This document shows positions 45,335 through 57,420 of a stretch of DNA of 64,000 nucleotides, piece by piece. The notes beneath the pieces were generated by a model, which was not told the DNA's origin, did no database searches, and saw only the letters and a program-made list of their open reading frames with translations. A program made the position numbers and the translations under genes. Positions within the stretch are counted from its first letter, which is position 1; each line of letters starts with the position of its first letter. This DNA is from Sepiola atlantica. Lineage: Eukaryota > Mollusca > Cephalopoda > Sepiida > Sepiolidae. Where the stretch lies: positions 60,173,661-60,237,660 of the forward strand of contig OY744528.1 in NCBI GenBank assembly GCA_963556195.1, written 5' to 3'.

Positions 45335-45752
45335 ATTCCAACGTTGCTGGTCGAACGTGAACGTTGCTGAGATTAGACAAATCGCTCGGGGTTATTTATG
45401 TAGTATATTAGTAAATAGATATGTGCGACGGACGTAAACAATACTAGCTTGTATAAGCCACTCTCTTTCTTTCACCGTTAGTTCAGTTCACCTCTTCTTC
45501 TTTTGTCCTGTTCACTTATTCCTCCTTCTGTACAAAGAGGAGTTGGCCTCCTTAAAATAAATTGCTTTCACCGAGGCCTGCACATTCACAGCAGTTGTCT
45601 CAAAAATAAAAACAACATTATTTAAGATAAGAGTGTTAACTCAAAATTTTTAAACACTGTAAATGATTCCCGCTCGTTCGAAACGAGATACTTGGCGAGC
45701 CGGTGTAAAATATTAATTTATAATATAAACCGAACTTTAAAACCGAATACCC

Positions 45753-45798
<46 letters not shown>

Positions 45799-46560
45799 AG
45801 AGAGAGAGAAAGAGTTTTTTTTATGGCCGATACCCCTACGCATCTCGACTCTCTGAAGATGACAACAAAAACAACAACACAAACAATAATCCTAACCGTA
45901 ACAACCGAGGACGTGGGCGCACTCCAAGAATCCCGACTTTTGTCAAAGCTGAAAAAAAGCTCCACACACAAAATGGAATTTTAAACAAATTCACATATTT
46001 CTAAGGATTGTGTCTTTTTTCTCACTGCGAACATTCTACAAACACTCGAACTTTCAACTTTTCAACAAACTATTTACTCACTCAAAATATCTTTCACATC
46101 ATCATAAATTTGTATAGATTAAATAAGTGTTGTTCGTTAATCATATCTCTTTCATGAAAAAATCTTTTTGGTTAATTTAGCGCTTGCTAAATAGTGAGCC
46201 TTTCATTAATACACTCACCTTTTTACCCATTTTCTTATTCGCCAATTGTAATCTTCATAATTGTTAGCGTGAGTCCAGGTACATTTTCAAAGACGCAACC
46301 GTCGTTTTTATTCTATTCAAGTCAACGATCCACACTACAGTTCTCCAACGTTGGTGGTCACTAGACAGGTATGAAAGCAAGAGGTCCTGGAAAGGAGGCC
46401 GTCACTTACTGTAGACTTAACTCATCTATTAGGTTGGTCAGAAAATAGTGTTGATTTATTGATGTCTCGCTTCATAACTGATATTTTCAGTGTTAAAAAA
46501 TATATACTACGGAAAACGCGAGTTTACTAGCAATACATAAATGCGGGTGTGTAAAAATAG
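45335..46560. other. Unassigned stretch with (GA)n array at 45752-45813
   Basis: The GA/GGGA array of about 60 bp makes the Ser-Leu frame on the minus strand, an artefact. No gene recognised in the flanks. Confidence 0.4.
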
Positions 46561-46584
46561 TGTCAAAGCCGGTATTTTCAACAT

Positions 46585-46710
46585 AAGGTTAAATTAAAAG
46601 GAGGAATGGAAAAATCCATGAGAAGTAAAAAAAAATAGAGTTAGAGCGACGTGTCAGGATATGACGTCACAGACAGGAAGTCCGAAATGAAACATGACGA
46701 AGAAAAGAGA
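46585..46710 (+). repeat. Dispersed repeat F, copy 1 (sister at 60408-60545)
   Basis: Shares AAGGTTAAA-like, CCATGAGAAGT, AGTTAGA-C-ACGTGT, G(T/C)GTCACAGACAG(G/A)AAGTCCGAA and GACG(A/T)-GCAAAGA-type blocks, in order, with the copy at 60.4 kb. Confidence 0.7.
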
Positions 46711-46712
46711 AA

Positions 46713-46714
<2 letters not shown>

Positions 46715-46771
<57 letters not shown>
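46715..46771. repeat. (CT)n array
   Basis: About 55 bp of CT immediately after repeat F. The Ser-Leu plus-strand frames here are artefacts. Confidence 0.95.
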
Positions 46772-46772
<1 letters not shown>

Positions 46773-47334
46773 CATGTGGGCTGATTGCGGTCGGGCGCAT
46801 TTGTTTCCTCGTTCGTACCCCCAGGCAGCGGGCGAGGAGAATCTCACATACTGTTCAAAAGAATAAAACATCAAATAGCACGAACCTCTTGAGTAAAGTA
46901 GTTGTTGGTGTTTTTCTTTTAATTGTAACATTATTGCAGCTACACTTAGAGATGAAGACACAAGAACTTAGGCTGCTACATCAGCATTTCAGCCACCTAT
47001 AAGCCAACTACTTACGTGCCAGAGAGAGGAACAGCTGCTTCCGTGGACGAAGAAAACGACGGACAATCTGTGCGGATCAAAGAGATTTCCCAGGACATGT
47101 TGCAGTAATAAAGTTGTAAAAATAAATGTGGCGAAACCAAAAAATTGTTTTATTTTATAAAATAATTGTTATTATAATACTAATTGTATTACTTGTATGT
47201 TTATCTTCATTCTTGTTTTGAAATTCGTGTAATTACCTTAAACATGTTTCATGTCAAATAAAATGTTCAAAGTGTGTTATTGTTAGTGTCAAAAGTTTTT
47301 GTGTGTTCTTGTGTATACTATTTTTCAAAAAGTA

Positions 47335-47690
47335 TAAATACTTCAATGGATCGTGCTCGGATGAGCTGGCTACTCTGGTGCCCCCTCGACGTAAATTCAC
47401 TAGACCAACTCGACAATCAGCTAATTCCCATCCATTCACTGGTGAGGTCCCCAAATGCCGAAAAGCTTTCTACTCCAATAGCTTCTTTTTTCGTGCTGCT
47501 GGCCCCTGGACATCCCTCCTTGCCCCCTGTTTCCCCGACAGTACAGACATGCAGAGGTTTAAAACTAATGTGAACAGACATCTCGCTACACCGCTCCCAA
47601 CTTGGGGTAACACTCAAAACCTACACCCAAATTCTCAGTAACCCCTTACGCCTACAGTGGCGACCTGCCTTGTTTGGGGTGAAATATGTT
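47335..47690 (+). pseudogene. LINE ORF2 C-terminal end, copy 2 of the family at 31070-31710
   Basis: Plus frame: KYFNGSCSDELATLVPPRRK, FTRPTRQSANSHPFTGEVPK, CRKAFYSNSFFFRAAGPWTS, LLAPCFPDSTDMQRFKTNVN, RHLATPLP, with a stop at 47639. This is the usual last part of CR1/jockey-like ORF2 proteins, the '...FF.R.A.LWNSLP....' motif followed by 'FK..V..HL'. The 3' UTR CCCCTTACG-CTACAGTGGC and CTTGTTTGGGGTGAA is shared with 31070-31110. The frame is open over about 100 codons, so this copy is less decayed than its sister. 5' truncated, as is normal for LINE insertions. Confidence 0.7.
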
Positions 47691-47829
47691 AAAATCAATA
47701 TATATATATTTTTTTTTTAAATATAAAAGAAAACAACAAGGCCTGCTTGACAACGATTAAACTATTGAATTAAAAAGTAAATGAGAAATAAATTTGAGGA
47801 CATAATTTATATTACTTAGTACTATATCC

Positions 47830-47847
47830 ACTTGACTCGTGGTGCAG

Positions 47848-47894
<47 letters not shown>

Positions 47895-48430
47895 AAGTAT
47901 AATTCAGTTCTAAGTGACAGTCATATGAAGGTTGAAGGTTCAATCCTCAATCCAGGCGATACGAATAATTGGGAATTACTGAAAACTTCTTCGCAGTCAT
48001 GACAGATGGAACGAGAGCATGCTACCACCGTGGATTAAATAAAGGGTTCCGTTCGAAATTCCGTCCAGATTCCCGAGTTCGACAGAAAGATTCTCAAGTT
48101 CGACAAAGTACACCCGAAGAAGGTCGGAGGTTACATCAGCCAAAACGTTGTGATAAAAACACCCAAGATGAAAACAGTATTGATGGCTATTTCGTGTATC
48201 AGCCCTCTCACTGATGTGAAACCCCATTACCTGAATTGCATTTTAATTCAATGAACTGTTCAATGAAATCAACACAACGGAATGTTTAACGGTTTGACGC
48301 CTCGCGTGTTGTTTAATGGCTTAGTGTCTCATGTGTTGTTTAACAGCTGAGCGTCTCACGTCTTTGTTGCGTAACAACGTTCTCTTATCGAAGAAAAAAC
48401 ATTAATAAATAAATAAACAAAAAAAATGAA
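47830..48430 (+). mobile_element. tRNA-derived SINE with a (TA)n array between its A and B boxes
   Basis: TGACTCGTGGTGCAGTAAAT (47834-47853) resembles a pol III A box (TGGYNNAGTNG). After a TA array (47851-47890), AAGGTTCAATCCTCAATCC (47936-47954) is a good B box (GWTCRANNC). A unique body follows, then at 48190-48410 the tail segment shared with 2210-2430, ending in AATAAATAAATAAAC repeats. The head, body and A-rich tail are those of a tRNA-derived SINE. The TA array is probably a later expansion. Confidence 0.65.
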
Positions 48431-48470
48431 ATAAATAGCTAAATAAACAAATTAAATAAATAAATTAAAA

Positions 48471-48472
<2 letters not shown>

Positions 48473-48547
<75 letters not shown>
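48473..48547. repeat. (TA)n array
   Basis: About 75 bp of TA, directly after the SINE tail. Confidence 0.95.
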
Positions 48548-48548
<1 letters not shown>

Positions 48549-48549
48549 T

Positions 48550-49820
48550 TGCTAGGATACCCGTCCAAAGAAAATAGGAAACATCTTGACATCATTTTTT
48601 CAAACTGGAGTATTACAGTATACATTTAACGTGTGCTTTCAAATTAGAATCGATTTCTTGTTCTGTCTCTATTACCCAACAAGCACGTTGCACATTAACT
48701 TGACTAAGATAACACCGTATCATTTTGTGTGTGTGTTCTTCAAGGTCTTGATATAAAGTAGGGCCAAATATAAATAATTATTGCAATTGACACGATGTAG
48801 TTTTCCTTAATCAATTATCGGAGACTTGAGTTCGGCTTATCTGCAACTTGGATAATGCGAACGTAATCCGATTCAAAAATTAGGAAAGATTAAAGAAGTA
48901 AAGATTTACAGTCTTACGATTATGCCATAACATTTTTGTTTTGGACACCGAGAGAATTAATAAGTTAATCCAATGTCAGAGTTCCGTGATTAAGACTATT
49001 CGAATTCGAATGAGTTGGACTTTACATTTTCCGCCCAAATATACAATTGTAATACACACACTGACACGCAGACACATGCACATCCATACACGCACACATT
49101 TATACATTATGTATGAAGTAAAGTAAAAAAAGAAATCCGCTATCTCTTTTACCGGTATAGCTCCGTAATCAAAAGCTACATATAGAATTCTGCTTTGTAG
49201 TCGGTTTTTGGTACGTGCACCCTCCCCCAATATGGTTTCATTAGAATTCAGCGATCTTTATATTATATCCACTTAGCTGTTTAATCTAGACTTAGTAATT
49301 TTTGCGAGTAAGTAAGAGTGACTAATCCACCACAGTAAAACGTCCTCATCTTTCGACCCAAAACACTGTAAGAGAACTCTAAAGAGGTTACTTTTCCGCA
49401 TTACACCGTCTGTATGCTCCCATTCATATTAATTACTACACCAATCGGCAAGTACACGGCTATTACAAATAATACACAAACATCCACAATCTTCTGTTCA
49501 ATAACGTTCGGAGAATGTACATGAAATAACGTCCCCTGTACTTCTTCGTTTCAGACTCGAACTTAATACACCGTTACGTTGTGTGTACAGAACAGAGCAA
49601 CATTTTATGGATACAAGATAATACACTCAACATTTATTTCAGTCTTTACTGGCCTATTAACAGCTGGACTGGATCAATATACAATTATCTTTCATTTATT
49701 TTCACATTTCATACAAAAAAAGGAAAATTATACGGATCCAGTCAAAATCTGAATAGGCCAGATCTGGTATATGCTGAGTTTGTTATCCTTTATTCACAAT
49801 ATATAAAATATAGTATCATA
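48550..49820. other. Unassigned AT-rich stretch
   Basis: ACACAC/CACACA words at 49055-49100. The 102-codon frame at 49581-49889 runs into a TA array and has no recognised motif. Confidence 0.35.
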
Positions 49821-49823
49821 GTA

Positions 49824-49826
<3 letters not shown>

Positions 49827-49880
<54 letters not shown>
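49827..49880. repeat. (TA)n array
   Basis: About 54 bp of TA. Confidence 0.95.
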
Positions 49881-49884
<4 letters not shown>

Positions 49885-49889
49885 TTTAG

Positions 49890-51144
49890 AGAGGAATTTT
49901 TTCATTTTAGTTTTCATCTGTACTAATTAGTGAAGAAATGGTAACTAGTAAATAAGATATTTTGGGGGGAAGGAGTAAGAACAAATAATGCAATAATCAT
50001 TTAAAATATAATGCTAATTAAATGTTTAATAGGAAAAAAATGCTCCCATGGTCTGGCCCTCTTACCATTTTATTGTGGGCTAGGTTTGAGCTTGGTTGCT
50101 TCGGTCATTTATCTTCGTATATGTATAGCAATAGACACATTAATGAATAAAAGAATGCACACAACCTAATATTAAATATAGGCATACAATTAAAGTGGGA
50201 CCTGATATTGACATTAGTGCTTGTCGTTATTCACATGATAATTGCGAGTTAAATTTAAAACGTAATCACAATTAACTTTAAGTATAAATGTCCTTAAAAG
50301 TACTTTTGAATCCTCATAATATTTTAAAATGAGGTATTTAAACATCATTTTATAAAAAATGAAAAAAAAAATGTTTAAACAAAAAATTAAATAAAATAAA
50401 ATAAATAAATATTTAATAGCCCCCTTCGGTATTTTGAATCATGTCTAGGTAACTGTAAAATATTTTCGTTGTGAATTACAAATTCCCCCCCTTAGTTTCG
50501 CATTTAATAGAAACTTACTACTTAACTAAAGAATTCTGGGTAATTAAGCTTATCTTAGTATTGATGGAAACGATTTATAAATAAATACTAAACATCAACC
50601 ACAAAAACATCGATGTATAACAATCTTAATAGTTAATTGAATGGATGGCTGAGTATATGAAACTAGCTCTAAACTGTTGAACTTAAAAGAATTTCGTATC
50701 CATATTACCTAAATCGACATCAGAAGGCTAATTGATGTAATTTTTAGAAAGTAAAAATTACCCTCAAGTGAATTAGAATTTTTATAAATAAATTATAGAA
50801 CTTATTAACTATTTTAAGAAATATCACTGAATTAAAATGTATGAATGTCTGCACAATTTTTTAGGATGTACTAGCTTTGAACGAAAAATTCAAAATGGCG
50901 TATTAAAAAATGAACCACTGTATAGTATAGTTTTTTCAAGACACTTTAATCCAAGAACTTTTTACTCTTTGTGAATTTTTCTGATGATTTTGTAGTGTTG
51001 CAGAGACGATATTGACATAAAAATGTTGTTTGGCACAAGACAAATGAAACGGACCGTAAAAATATATCTCACTGTTTTTTTTGGAAATGTGAAAAAATAA
51101 AAATAATAAAATAAAACCATGGTTATTGGAATATAATATGAAGT

Positions 51145-51145
<1 letters not shown>
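49890..51145. other. AT-rich unassigned stretch
   Basis: Long A-rich runs (50340-50410). No coding or repeat signal I can support. Confidence 0.35.

Positions 51146-51147
<2 letters not shown>

Positions 51148-51225
<78 letters not shown>
51148..51225. repeat. (TA)n array
   Basis: About 77 bp of TA. The adjacent Tyr/Ile minus-strand frames are artefacts. Confidence 0.95.
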
Positions 51226-51227
<2 letters not shown>

Positions 51228-52400
51228 TAAATACCACGGTTTCGTGAGGAAAATGAAGCCTGCAAAAGTTGCGAGTTGTTATCTGTCGTATCGCTCATCA
51301 GTCATGTTTGATCTATAGATTAAAGATAAACCGGAAGTGGGGAGGTTGGTAACTGTCAATTTTCTGTTAGTTTCATGCCGGACTTTTGAATTGGCGGCGG
51401 TGGGAAGCGGTATACAAAGATTACATGAACGACAGGAATATTAAATAAATTTTAATAAAATCAAATTTTAATTTTAATTTTAAAAAGATAAAAATATAAG
51501 GGAATTCGACTTCTTTTACGTTTTGTCTATTATGTGAATACACTTTATTCAGTAATCTGCTACACATGCATATTTTTCAAGAATGAGAATGAGGCATTAA
51601 GATCTTTGCTTGGAATTGTGTCTTTGGTTACATCAAAGGGAAAACATTTCGATTTAAGATCATGTTTCCAAGTGTTCTATGTCGAACCTAAAATCCATCA
51701 TGTACAAACAACTGTCCCTAATTTAATTAAATAAAATAATATTTTTAAATTGCAAAATAAATTTTCTAATAAGTTTTAGCCATTAATAGTAGGTAAAAAT
51801 GGCCTAAATATATAAATCTCTTAGACATTTTGCTCCAAGATATTTATAAAAATATATTTTTAAAAAATCGTAAGATTTTGACAACTGAAGGTTAAAGGAT
51901 GTTTTAGTCTTTTGAGAATACGTTTCTTTGAAGCACAATAATTCGCAATTCTTTACTGGTTTTGTTCTAATTGACAAGTGAAACAAATATACACATGTTC
52001 ACATTTTTTTATCCAATATTTTTGGTTTGAAAAAATCTAAACGTGTCTATTCTTTTTCATTAGTTGGCAACAAAAATATCAATGAAGTTTATTTTGATAT
52101 ATTTGAATAAACCATTCTTTTGAATAAAATAAATGATACAGGTGGTTGAAAAATAGTGTCAAAATATGATTCAGACATCTGATTAATGACTTAATATTTA
52201 ATGTAAAAATATCTAACACGGTCCTCGCAGTTTGTCCTCTTAGAGCAAAAGGAATATTAAAAGAAACGTAGAAATACTTTAGGTTAAAGATAACATTGAT
52301 TTATAGTTCACTTTTTAAGTTTCTAATAATAAAGGTTTAAATTAACAAATTTTCAGAGAAAATTCTAGTGTGAAAATCGAGTCTAAACTTTATTTATTGT
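51226..52400. other. Unassigned stretch, GC-balanced at its left end
   Basis: 51230-51430 is more balanced and contains GGCGGCGGTGGGAAGCGG. It could be a fragment of unique host sequence. The rest is AT-rich with nothing recognised. Confidence 0.3.
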
Positions 52401-52407
52401 GCTGCAA

Positions 52408-52725
52408 AAAATTAGAGACTGTAATCTGGTTTGCTTGGCAAATGCAGTAATTAGCATATCCGAGCTTTATCACATACGAATAACTTGTATACAATAATCC
52501 GGCACCCTATTAGCGTGTCTGCTATGTAAACCATGTACTTTGAACACCATAACACAATGGCGTCATAAGATTCCCATACGATTCCGAGAGATGTAATTTG
52601 GTTGGCTTTTCTCATACAGTAATTAGAATAATCGGACTTTATTTCCTATGCGTAACCTGTAAAATAATCCGGAACCCCATTACCGTGTCTGCTAAGTGAA
52701 CCGTGAACCACGTACTTTGAAGATA
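52408..52725 (+). repeat. Diverged tandem duplication, ~177-bp spacing
   Basis: Segments starting near 52410 and 52586 share GAGA-TGTAAT-TGGTT-GCTT, CAGTAATTAG-ATA-TC-G, CTTTAT; then TAATCCGG(C/A)ACCC-ATTA and CGTGTCTGCTA-GT-AACC; then GTACTTTGAA. Confidence 0.75.
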
Positions 52726-53173
52726 ATCAATGTGTTTCTCCCCACACCCTTGGGTGACAACTAAGATTCCCGTTAAATTAAGGAAATAAAAAAGGAATTG
52801 AGATGTTCGGGGTAGTAAAAACCGGTTATTATTGTTGATGATTAACAATATGAACACTTATGAAAGAAAAAAACAAAGCTACGGAAACGAACCCTTTTAG
52901 GGCATCAAACTCGTTGGGTTTTTTTTCGTAATTCGAACCACACAGGTTACGCATATACACAATATATAATATTCGCTTTGATTAAGAATTATTTTCTAGT
53001 GAATGCTACCGATGGGTTATGTGTTCAATAACAGGAAAAGGATAATTAACTGATATTAAACAACACACGAAGATGACTCGAACGCTGTGTAAATAGCAGA
53101 ATCAAATGTAATATGTAACGAAAACATGCAACTAATGCAAATAATGTCTCAACTCAAAAATATCGTTGAAATA

Positions 53174-53741
53174 CAGGGTGACCCTCAAAATATCGGCTAT
53201 GGAAACGATAATAAGTTCCACAACCCTTTCTCCAATCCAACCATATTTAGTACAAATAAACTTTAGTTGATAGCTGACATGTCCACCGAGTTTCAGCTAT
53301 GAATGCCCCACATTCTTTGGTTTTATCGCTGTTCAGTAATAGGGTATTTTGATGAACATCTCATCAGTAGGGGGTGTGATCTTAAATAGGCTTCATACCT
53401 GATTGGACCATAACCCGGCATATGTTTATGTGTAGAGTAATCTCAAAGATAATGTCTATCAAAATAATTGACAGACAGACAATTCGTCAACTGAAAACGG
53501 CCACCACAGCCCAAATTAGGGAAGTTCCACGAGAGGAGTGCGTTCGAGTTATTGACAATTTTGTACACCGTATCAATGTGTGCTTATCAGTTAATGGTGA
53601 TAAAATAAAGATTAGTGGACATTAATTACCGAAACTTGTTATTACTCAAGTTTATTTGTACACAGTATGGTTAGATTGCAGAAAGGATTCTGAGTTTTAT
53701 TAACGTTTCATATGTGGCATTTTGGAAAAAAGGTTAACGAG
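53174..53741 (+). mobile_element. Internally deleted Tc1/mariner-like element, 568 bp, TA target duplication
   Basis: The left end (53174-53290, starting CAGGGTGACCCTC) is the imperfect reverse complement of the right end (about 53625-53741). Shared words are CCTTTCT-CAATC-AACCATA, GTACAAATAAACTT and AAAAT-CC(G/A)-ATATG-AAACG. TA dinucleotides flank both ends (53172-53173 and 53742-53743). Inside is only a transposase tail (next entry). Confidence 0.7.
53422..53625 (+). pseudogene. Transposase C-terminal tail (mariner-like)
   Basis: A 67-codon frame reading RQLKTATTAQIREVPREECV, RVIDNFVHRINVCLSVNGDK, IKISGH-stop just before the right inverted end. The pattern 'LK..I......I..E....V..N...R...C...NG.HI..' is the usual C-terminus of Tc1/mariner-superfamily transposases. 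The catalytic D,D,(D/E) part is absent, so the copy is non-autonomous. Confidence 0.6.
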
Positions 53742-53744
53742 TAT

Positions 53745-55420
53745 GATACTAAAATATAGAAATAATAATTTCAGAGTTACGTGTAAACACAGTTTACCAC
53801 GTTATAGGAATGATTAATAAAGTTTGACTCCAGAGTCAGCTATGACCCTATAAACAAGGGTAGATTAATCTGATTGATTAGTTAATCATGTGACGTAGAA
53901 CAGATTTGAAGGAAGAGTTCTATTTGCAATTTAGACGTGAGTTAAGATAAAGGTTCCCGTGCATGGTCCTTCTAGATACGGGGCGAAAAGAATTCTGTGG
54001 AGATGATCCGGATCGGATAGACTTATGGAAAATGGATTTCCACGATTAGTTTATGTGATGAATATTTGAAAGAAAACAATTTCGTTCTCCCCGTCTATGA
54101 TTGTACGAGCACTAATGCATAGCTCTTGTAGAAAGAGGCTCGTAGAACCATGTAGGACTGATCAGGAAGAAGAGTGCCCATGGGTGCGAAAATAAACATT
54201 TAATAAACAAATTAAAAAACAAAACGGAAAAAAAGTTTTTTAAAACTTTCGTTTTACTTCCTCATGTTTCTACAAGTATCAATAAAAGGTTTTGCTTGAT
54301 CGAGGCGCTCAGATATATATAAAGATGATCCGACTGGGGAAATTATGTTTGGGGAAATGGCTACACATGGTTTAATTATGTATGGCATATTTTTTTTAAA
54401 TACTTTGCGAACATTCATCGTGATGCATGTTCAGCAATGGCGCATAAATGCATGTGCAAAACTGGCAGACATGTGATGAGAAATATATGTGTCTCTATAT
54501 TTGACCACCCAGAATATTGATTAGCTGTTTTGAAAAATGGCTTCTTAGTAGGAATGCGATTTGTTCGGTCGCATGTCCTAGTCGGAATTTTAACTTGGAG
54601 CTGACAAACGGGTTGTTGTTTTTGTGGGTCGGATTGGTAGAAAGTATTATTTTAACTTCTCAAAATGAAACACCGTTCCTTGTTTTAAACTGATTTTATT
54701 TGGAAAGGAAAATCCTATTGTTACAGCGGTAATCAAAACCACACAATCAATTTCCGTTTGTTCAATTAATTCTTAGAACGTTAGAAGTATGTATTGGATT
54801 GGTCAAAGTTCTATTTTGTATGTGTGTGTCTTTACTCTGTTAATTTGGATGTAATTATACAGAGAGAAGCAGTGGTAGAAGTAGACGTTATTAGATCATC
54901 AGTGATGCATACGTTGTGGTTCTTGGGTGCGTCCTCTGCTTTTCACGCTCGCTTATTGTTGTTGCTGTTGTTCTTCTTGTGCTATCCTCGGAGTACCAGT
55001 GCGTTAGTGTGCAAACAAGAAAACTCTGTTTTTTTTTGGGGGGGGGGTTATCAAGTGACTGTTTATATTGGAATCAACCCGCTCTCAGAGACTCGAAGCA
55101 TGCCATTTCAAATGAGCGGGAATCCCTATCATTCGTTGATAGTCACGAGTTCAAACCTAAATGTAAGCTAATGTTTTTTTTTAATTTCGGTATCTCATGC
55201 CACATTTGTGCAGACGTAAGGTGGATCCATTAATTTGGATGCATTCCATTTCTACTCGGTACAGAAAGAAGTGATAAGGAAAGAAGAGGAAAGAGTAAGA
55301 TAAACGAACGTAGAAAGGAAGAGCGTAGCTTACAAAAATGTTCGCTCGTCTCAAATACCTATTTACTAATACACCACAATTTAATGTTATTGTTTCTGTA
55401 TCAATCACGTTTTCTTTCTT
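53745..55420. other. Unassigned stretch with a weak hydrophobic frame at 54794-55171
   Basis: The plus frame contains HARLLLLLLFFLCYPRSTSA, which looks like a signal or membrane segment. A G run (55039-55048) and an overlapping second frame make real coding doubtful. No domain recognised. Confidence 0.3.
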
Positions 55421-55424
55421 ACTT

Positions 55425-57420
55425 CGTTTTTTAAATTGATCATTTTTCTTTGTTTCTTTGTTCGTTTAATTGATTGTTTTTTCTTCCTTTTTCTGTTCGT
55501 TAAATTAATTGTATCGTTTTTCCAGTTGACTATTTTGACTTTCTTTCTTTGTATGTTCAATTGAGCGTATTTTCCTTTTTTCTTTGCCCGTTACATTGAT
55601 CGCGTTTCTTCTTTTGTTCGTTCATTTAATCGTTTTTCTTTCGTTCTTTGTTCGTTTAATTGATCGTTTTCCTTTCCTTCTTTGTTACTTCAATTGATTG
55701 TTTTTCTTTCTTTCTTTCGTTGTTCGTTCAATTGGTTGTTTTTTTCGTTCTTTCGTCATTCGTTCAATTATTTGTTTTTTTTCTTTTTTCTATGTTCGTT
55801 TAATTGATCGTTTTTTCGTTAGTTCTTTATTCGTTAAATTGATCGTTTTTCTTTTCTTTCTTTGTTCATGCAATTGATCGTTTTTTCTGTCTTTCAATTG
55901 GTCGTTTTTCGTTTTTTTGTCGTTCGTTCAATTGACCGTTTTTTCTTTCGTTTGTTCTTTGTTCAAGTAATTGTTTTTTTATTTCTTTGTTAATTGATCG
56001 TTTTTTCTTTCTTTCGTTCAATTAATCGTTTTGTCTTTCTTTCCTCGTTTGTCAAATTGATCGTTTTTCTGTCTTTCTTTGTTCGTTCAATTGATCGTTT
56101 TTTGTTTCGTTCTTTGTTCGTTCAATTAGTCGTGTTTCTATCTTTCTTTTTTCATTAAATTAATAGTTTTTTCTTTCTTTCGTCGTTCGTTCAAGTGGTC
56201 GTTTTTTCGCTTTTTCGTCGTTCGTTCAATAAATCGTTTTTTCTTTCTTTCTTTCTTTCTTTGTTCAAGTAATCTTTTTTTCTTTCTTTGTACGTTCAAT
56301 TAATCGCTTTTCTTACTTTCGTTGTTCGTTCAATTAATCGTTTTTTTTCTTTCTTTCTTTATTCAAGTAGTCGTTTTTTTCTGTCTTTGTACGTTCAATT
56401 GATCGTTTTTTATTACTTTCGTCGTTCGTTCAATAAATCGTTTTTTTTTCTTTGTTCGTTCAATCGATGGTTGGCCTTACTTACTTTGTTCGTTAAATTG
56501 ATCGTTTTTTTCATTCGTCGTTTGTTTAATTGATCGTTTTTTCTTTCTTTCTTTGTTCGTTTAATTGATCGTTTTTCTTTCCTTCTTTGTCATTCAATTG
56601 ATCGTTTTTCTTTCCTTCTTTCGTCGTTCGTTCAATTGGTCGTTTTTCTTCCTTTCTTTCTTTATTCAAGTAATAGTTTTATTTTTCTTTGTTCGTTAAT
56701 TGATCGTTTTTTCTTTCTTTCGTCGTTCGTTCAATTAATCGTTTTTTTTTCTTTGTTCGTTCAATTGCTTGTTTCGTTTTTCTTGCTTTGTTCGTTCAAT
56801 TGAGTGTGTTTTCGTTATTTCTTTGTTCGTTAAATTGATCGTTTTTTTCTTTCTTTCTTTGTGAGTTCAATTGATCGTTTTTTTCTTTTTTCTTTCATTT
56901 GTTCGTTCAAATAATCGTGTTTTCATTCCGTTCGTTAAATTAATCGGGATTTGTTTCTGTTTTCATTCGCACGTTTAATTGTTAATTCTTTCTTCGTGCG
57001 TTCAATTAATTAATGTTCTTTTTTTTCTTTTTGTTCGTTCAATTAATAGTTTTATTTTTTCTCAGTTCGAAGATTTATTCGTTACAATACCATTTCTTTC
57101 TTTGTTCGTTTAATTAGCAATTTTTCCATCTTTCTTCGTTGTTTCGGTTTCAGTTTTGTATAATTAATCATTTTATGTCTGGCTTTGTTTTCTTCGTTCT
57201 TTCAACCATAACCTTTTCTTTTTATCTTAACTTGTAGATATTACTGTTTTTTCTCTGTCCTTAAATTAATTGTTCTTTCTCTTTTATTTCAATAGTTATT
57301 TCTGCACTTCTATATATCTTCTGTTATCCAATTTATTATCGTTTTTTCTTTCTTCCTAGTTCTTTCAATTAGTCGGTTTCTTTCTTTCGTTATATCGTTC
57401 TTTTCGTCATTTCTCATTTT
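55425..57420 (+). repeat. Degenerate pyrimidine-rich satellite (about 36-45-bp unit)
   Basis: Dozens of units of the form TTCGTTCAATTGATCG followed by TTTTTTCTTTCTTTC, with unit lengths varying by the T/C runs (anchors near 55657, 55692, 55733, 55777). The plus strand is almost free of A and G except in the CAATTGATCG core. Phe/Leu/Ser frames here are artefacts. Confidence 0.85.

Noticed and set aside
45636..45971. Ser-Leu repeat protein frame
   Set aside because: Translation of the (GA)n array. The similar frames at 46641-47002 come from the (CT)n array.
54794..55233. Possible secreted-protein exon (LLLLLLFFLC segment)
   Set aside because: Two overlapping frames are equally open, a G homopolymer lies inside, and there is no domain or splice context I can support.
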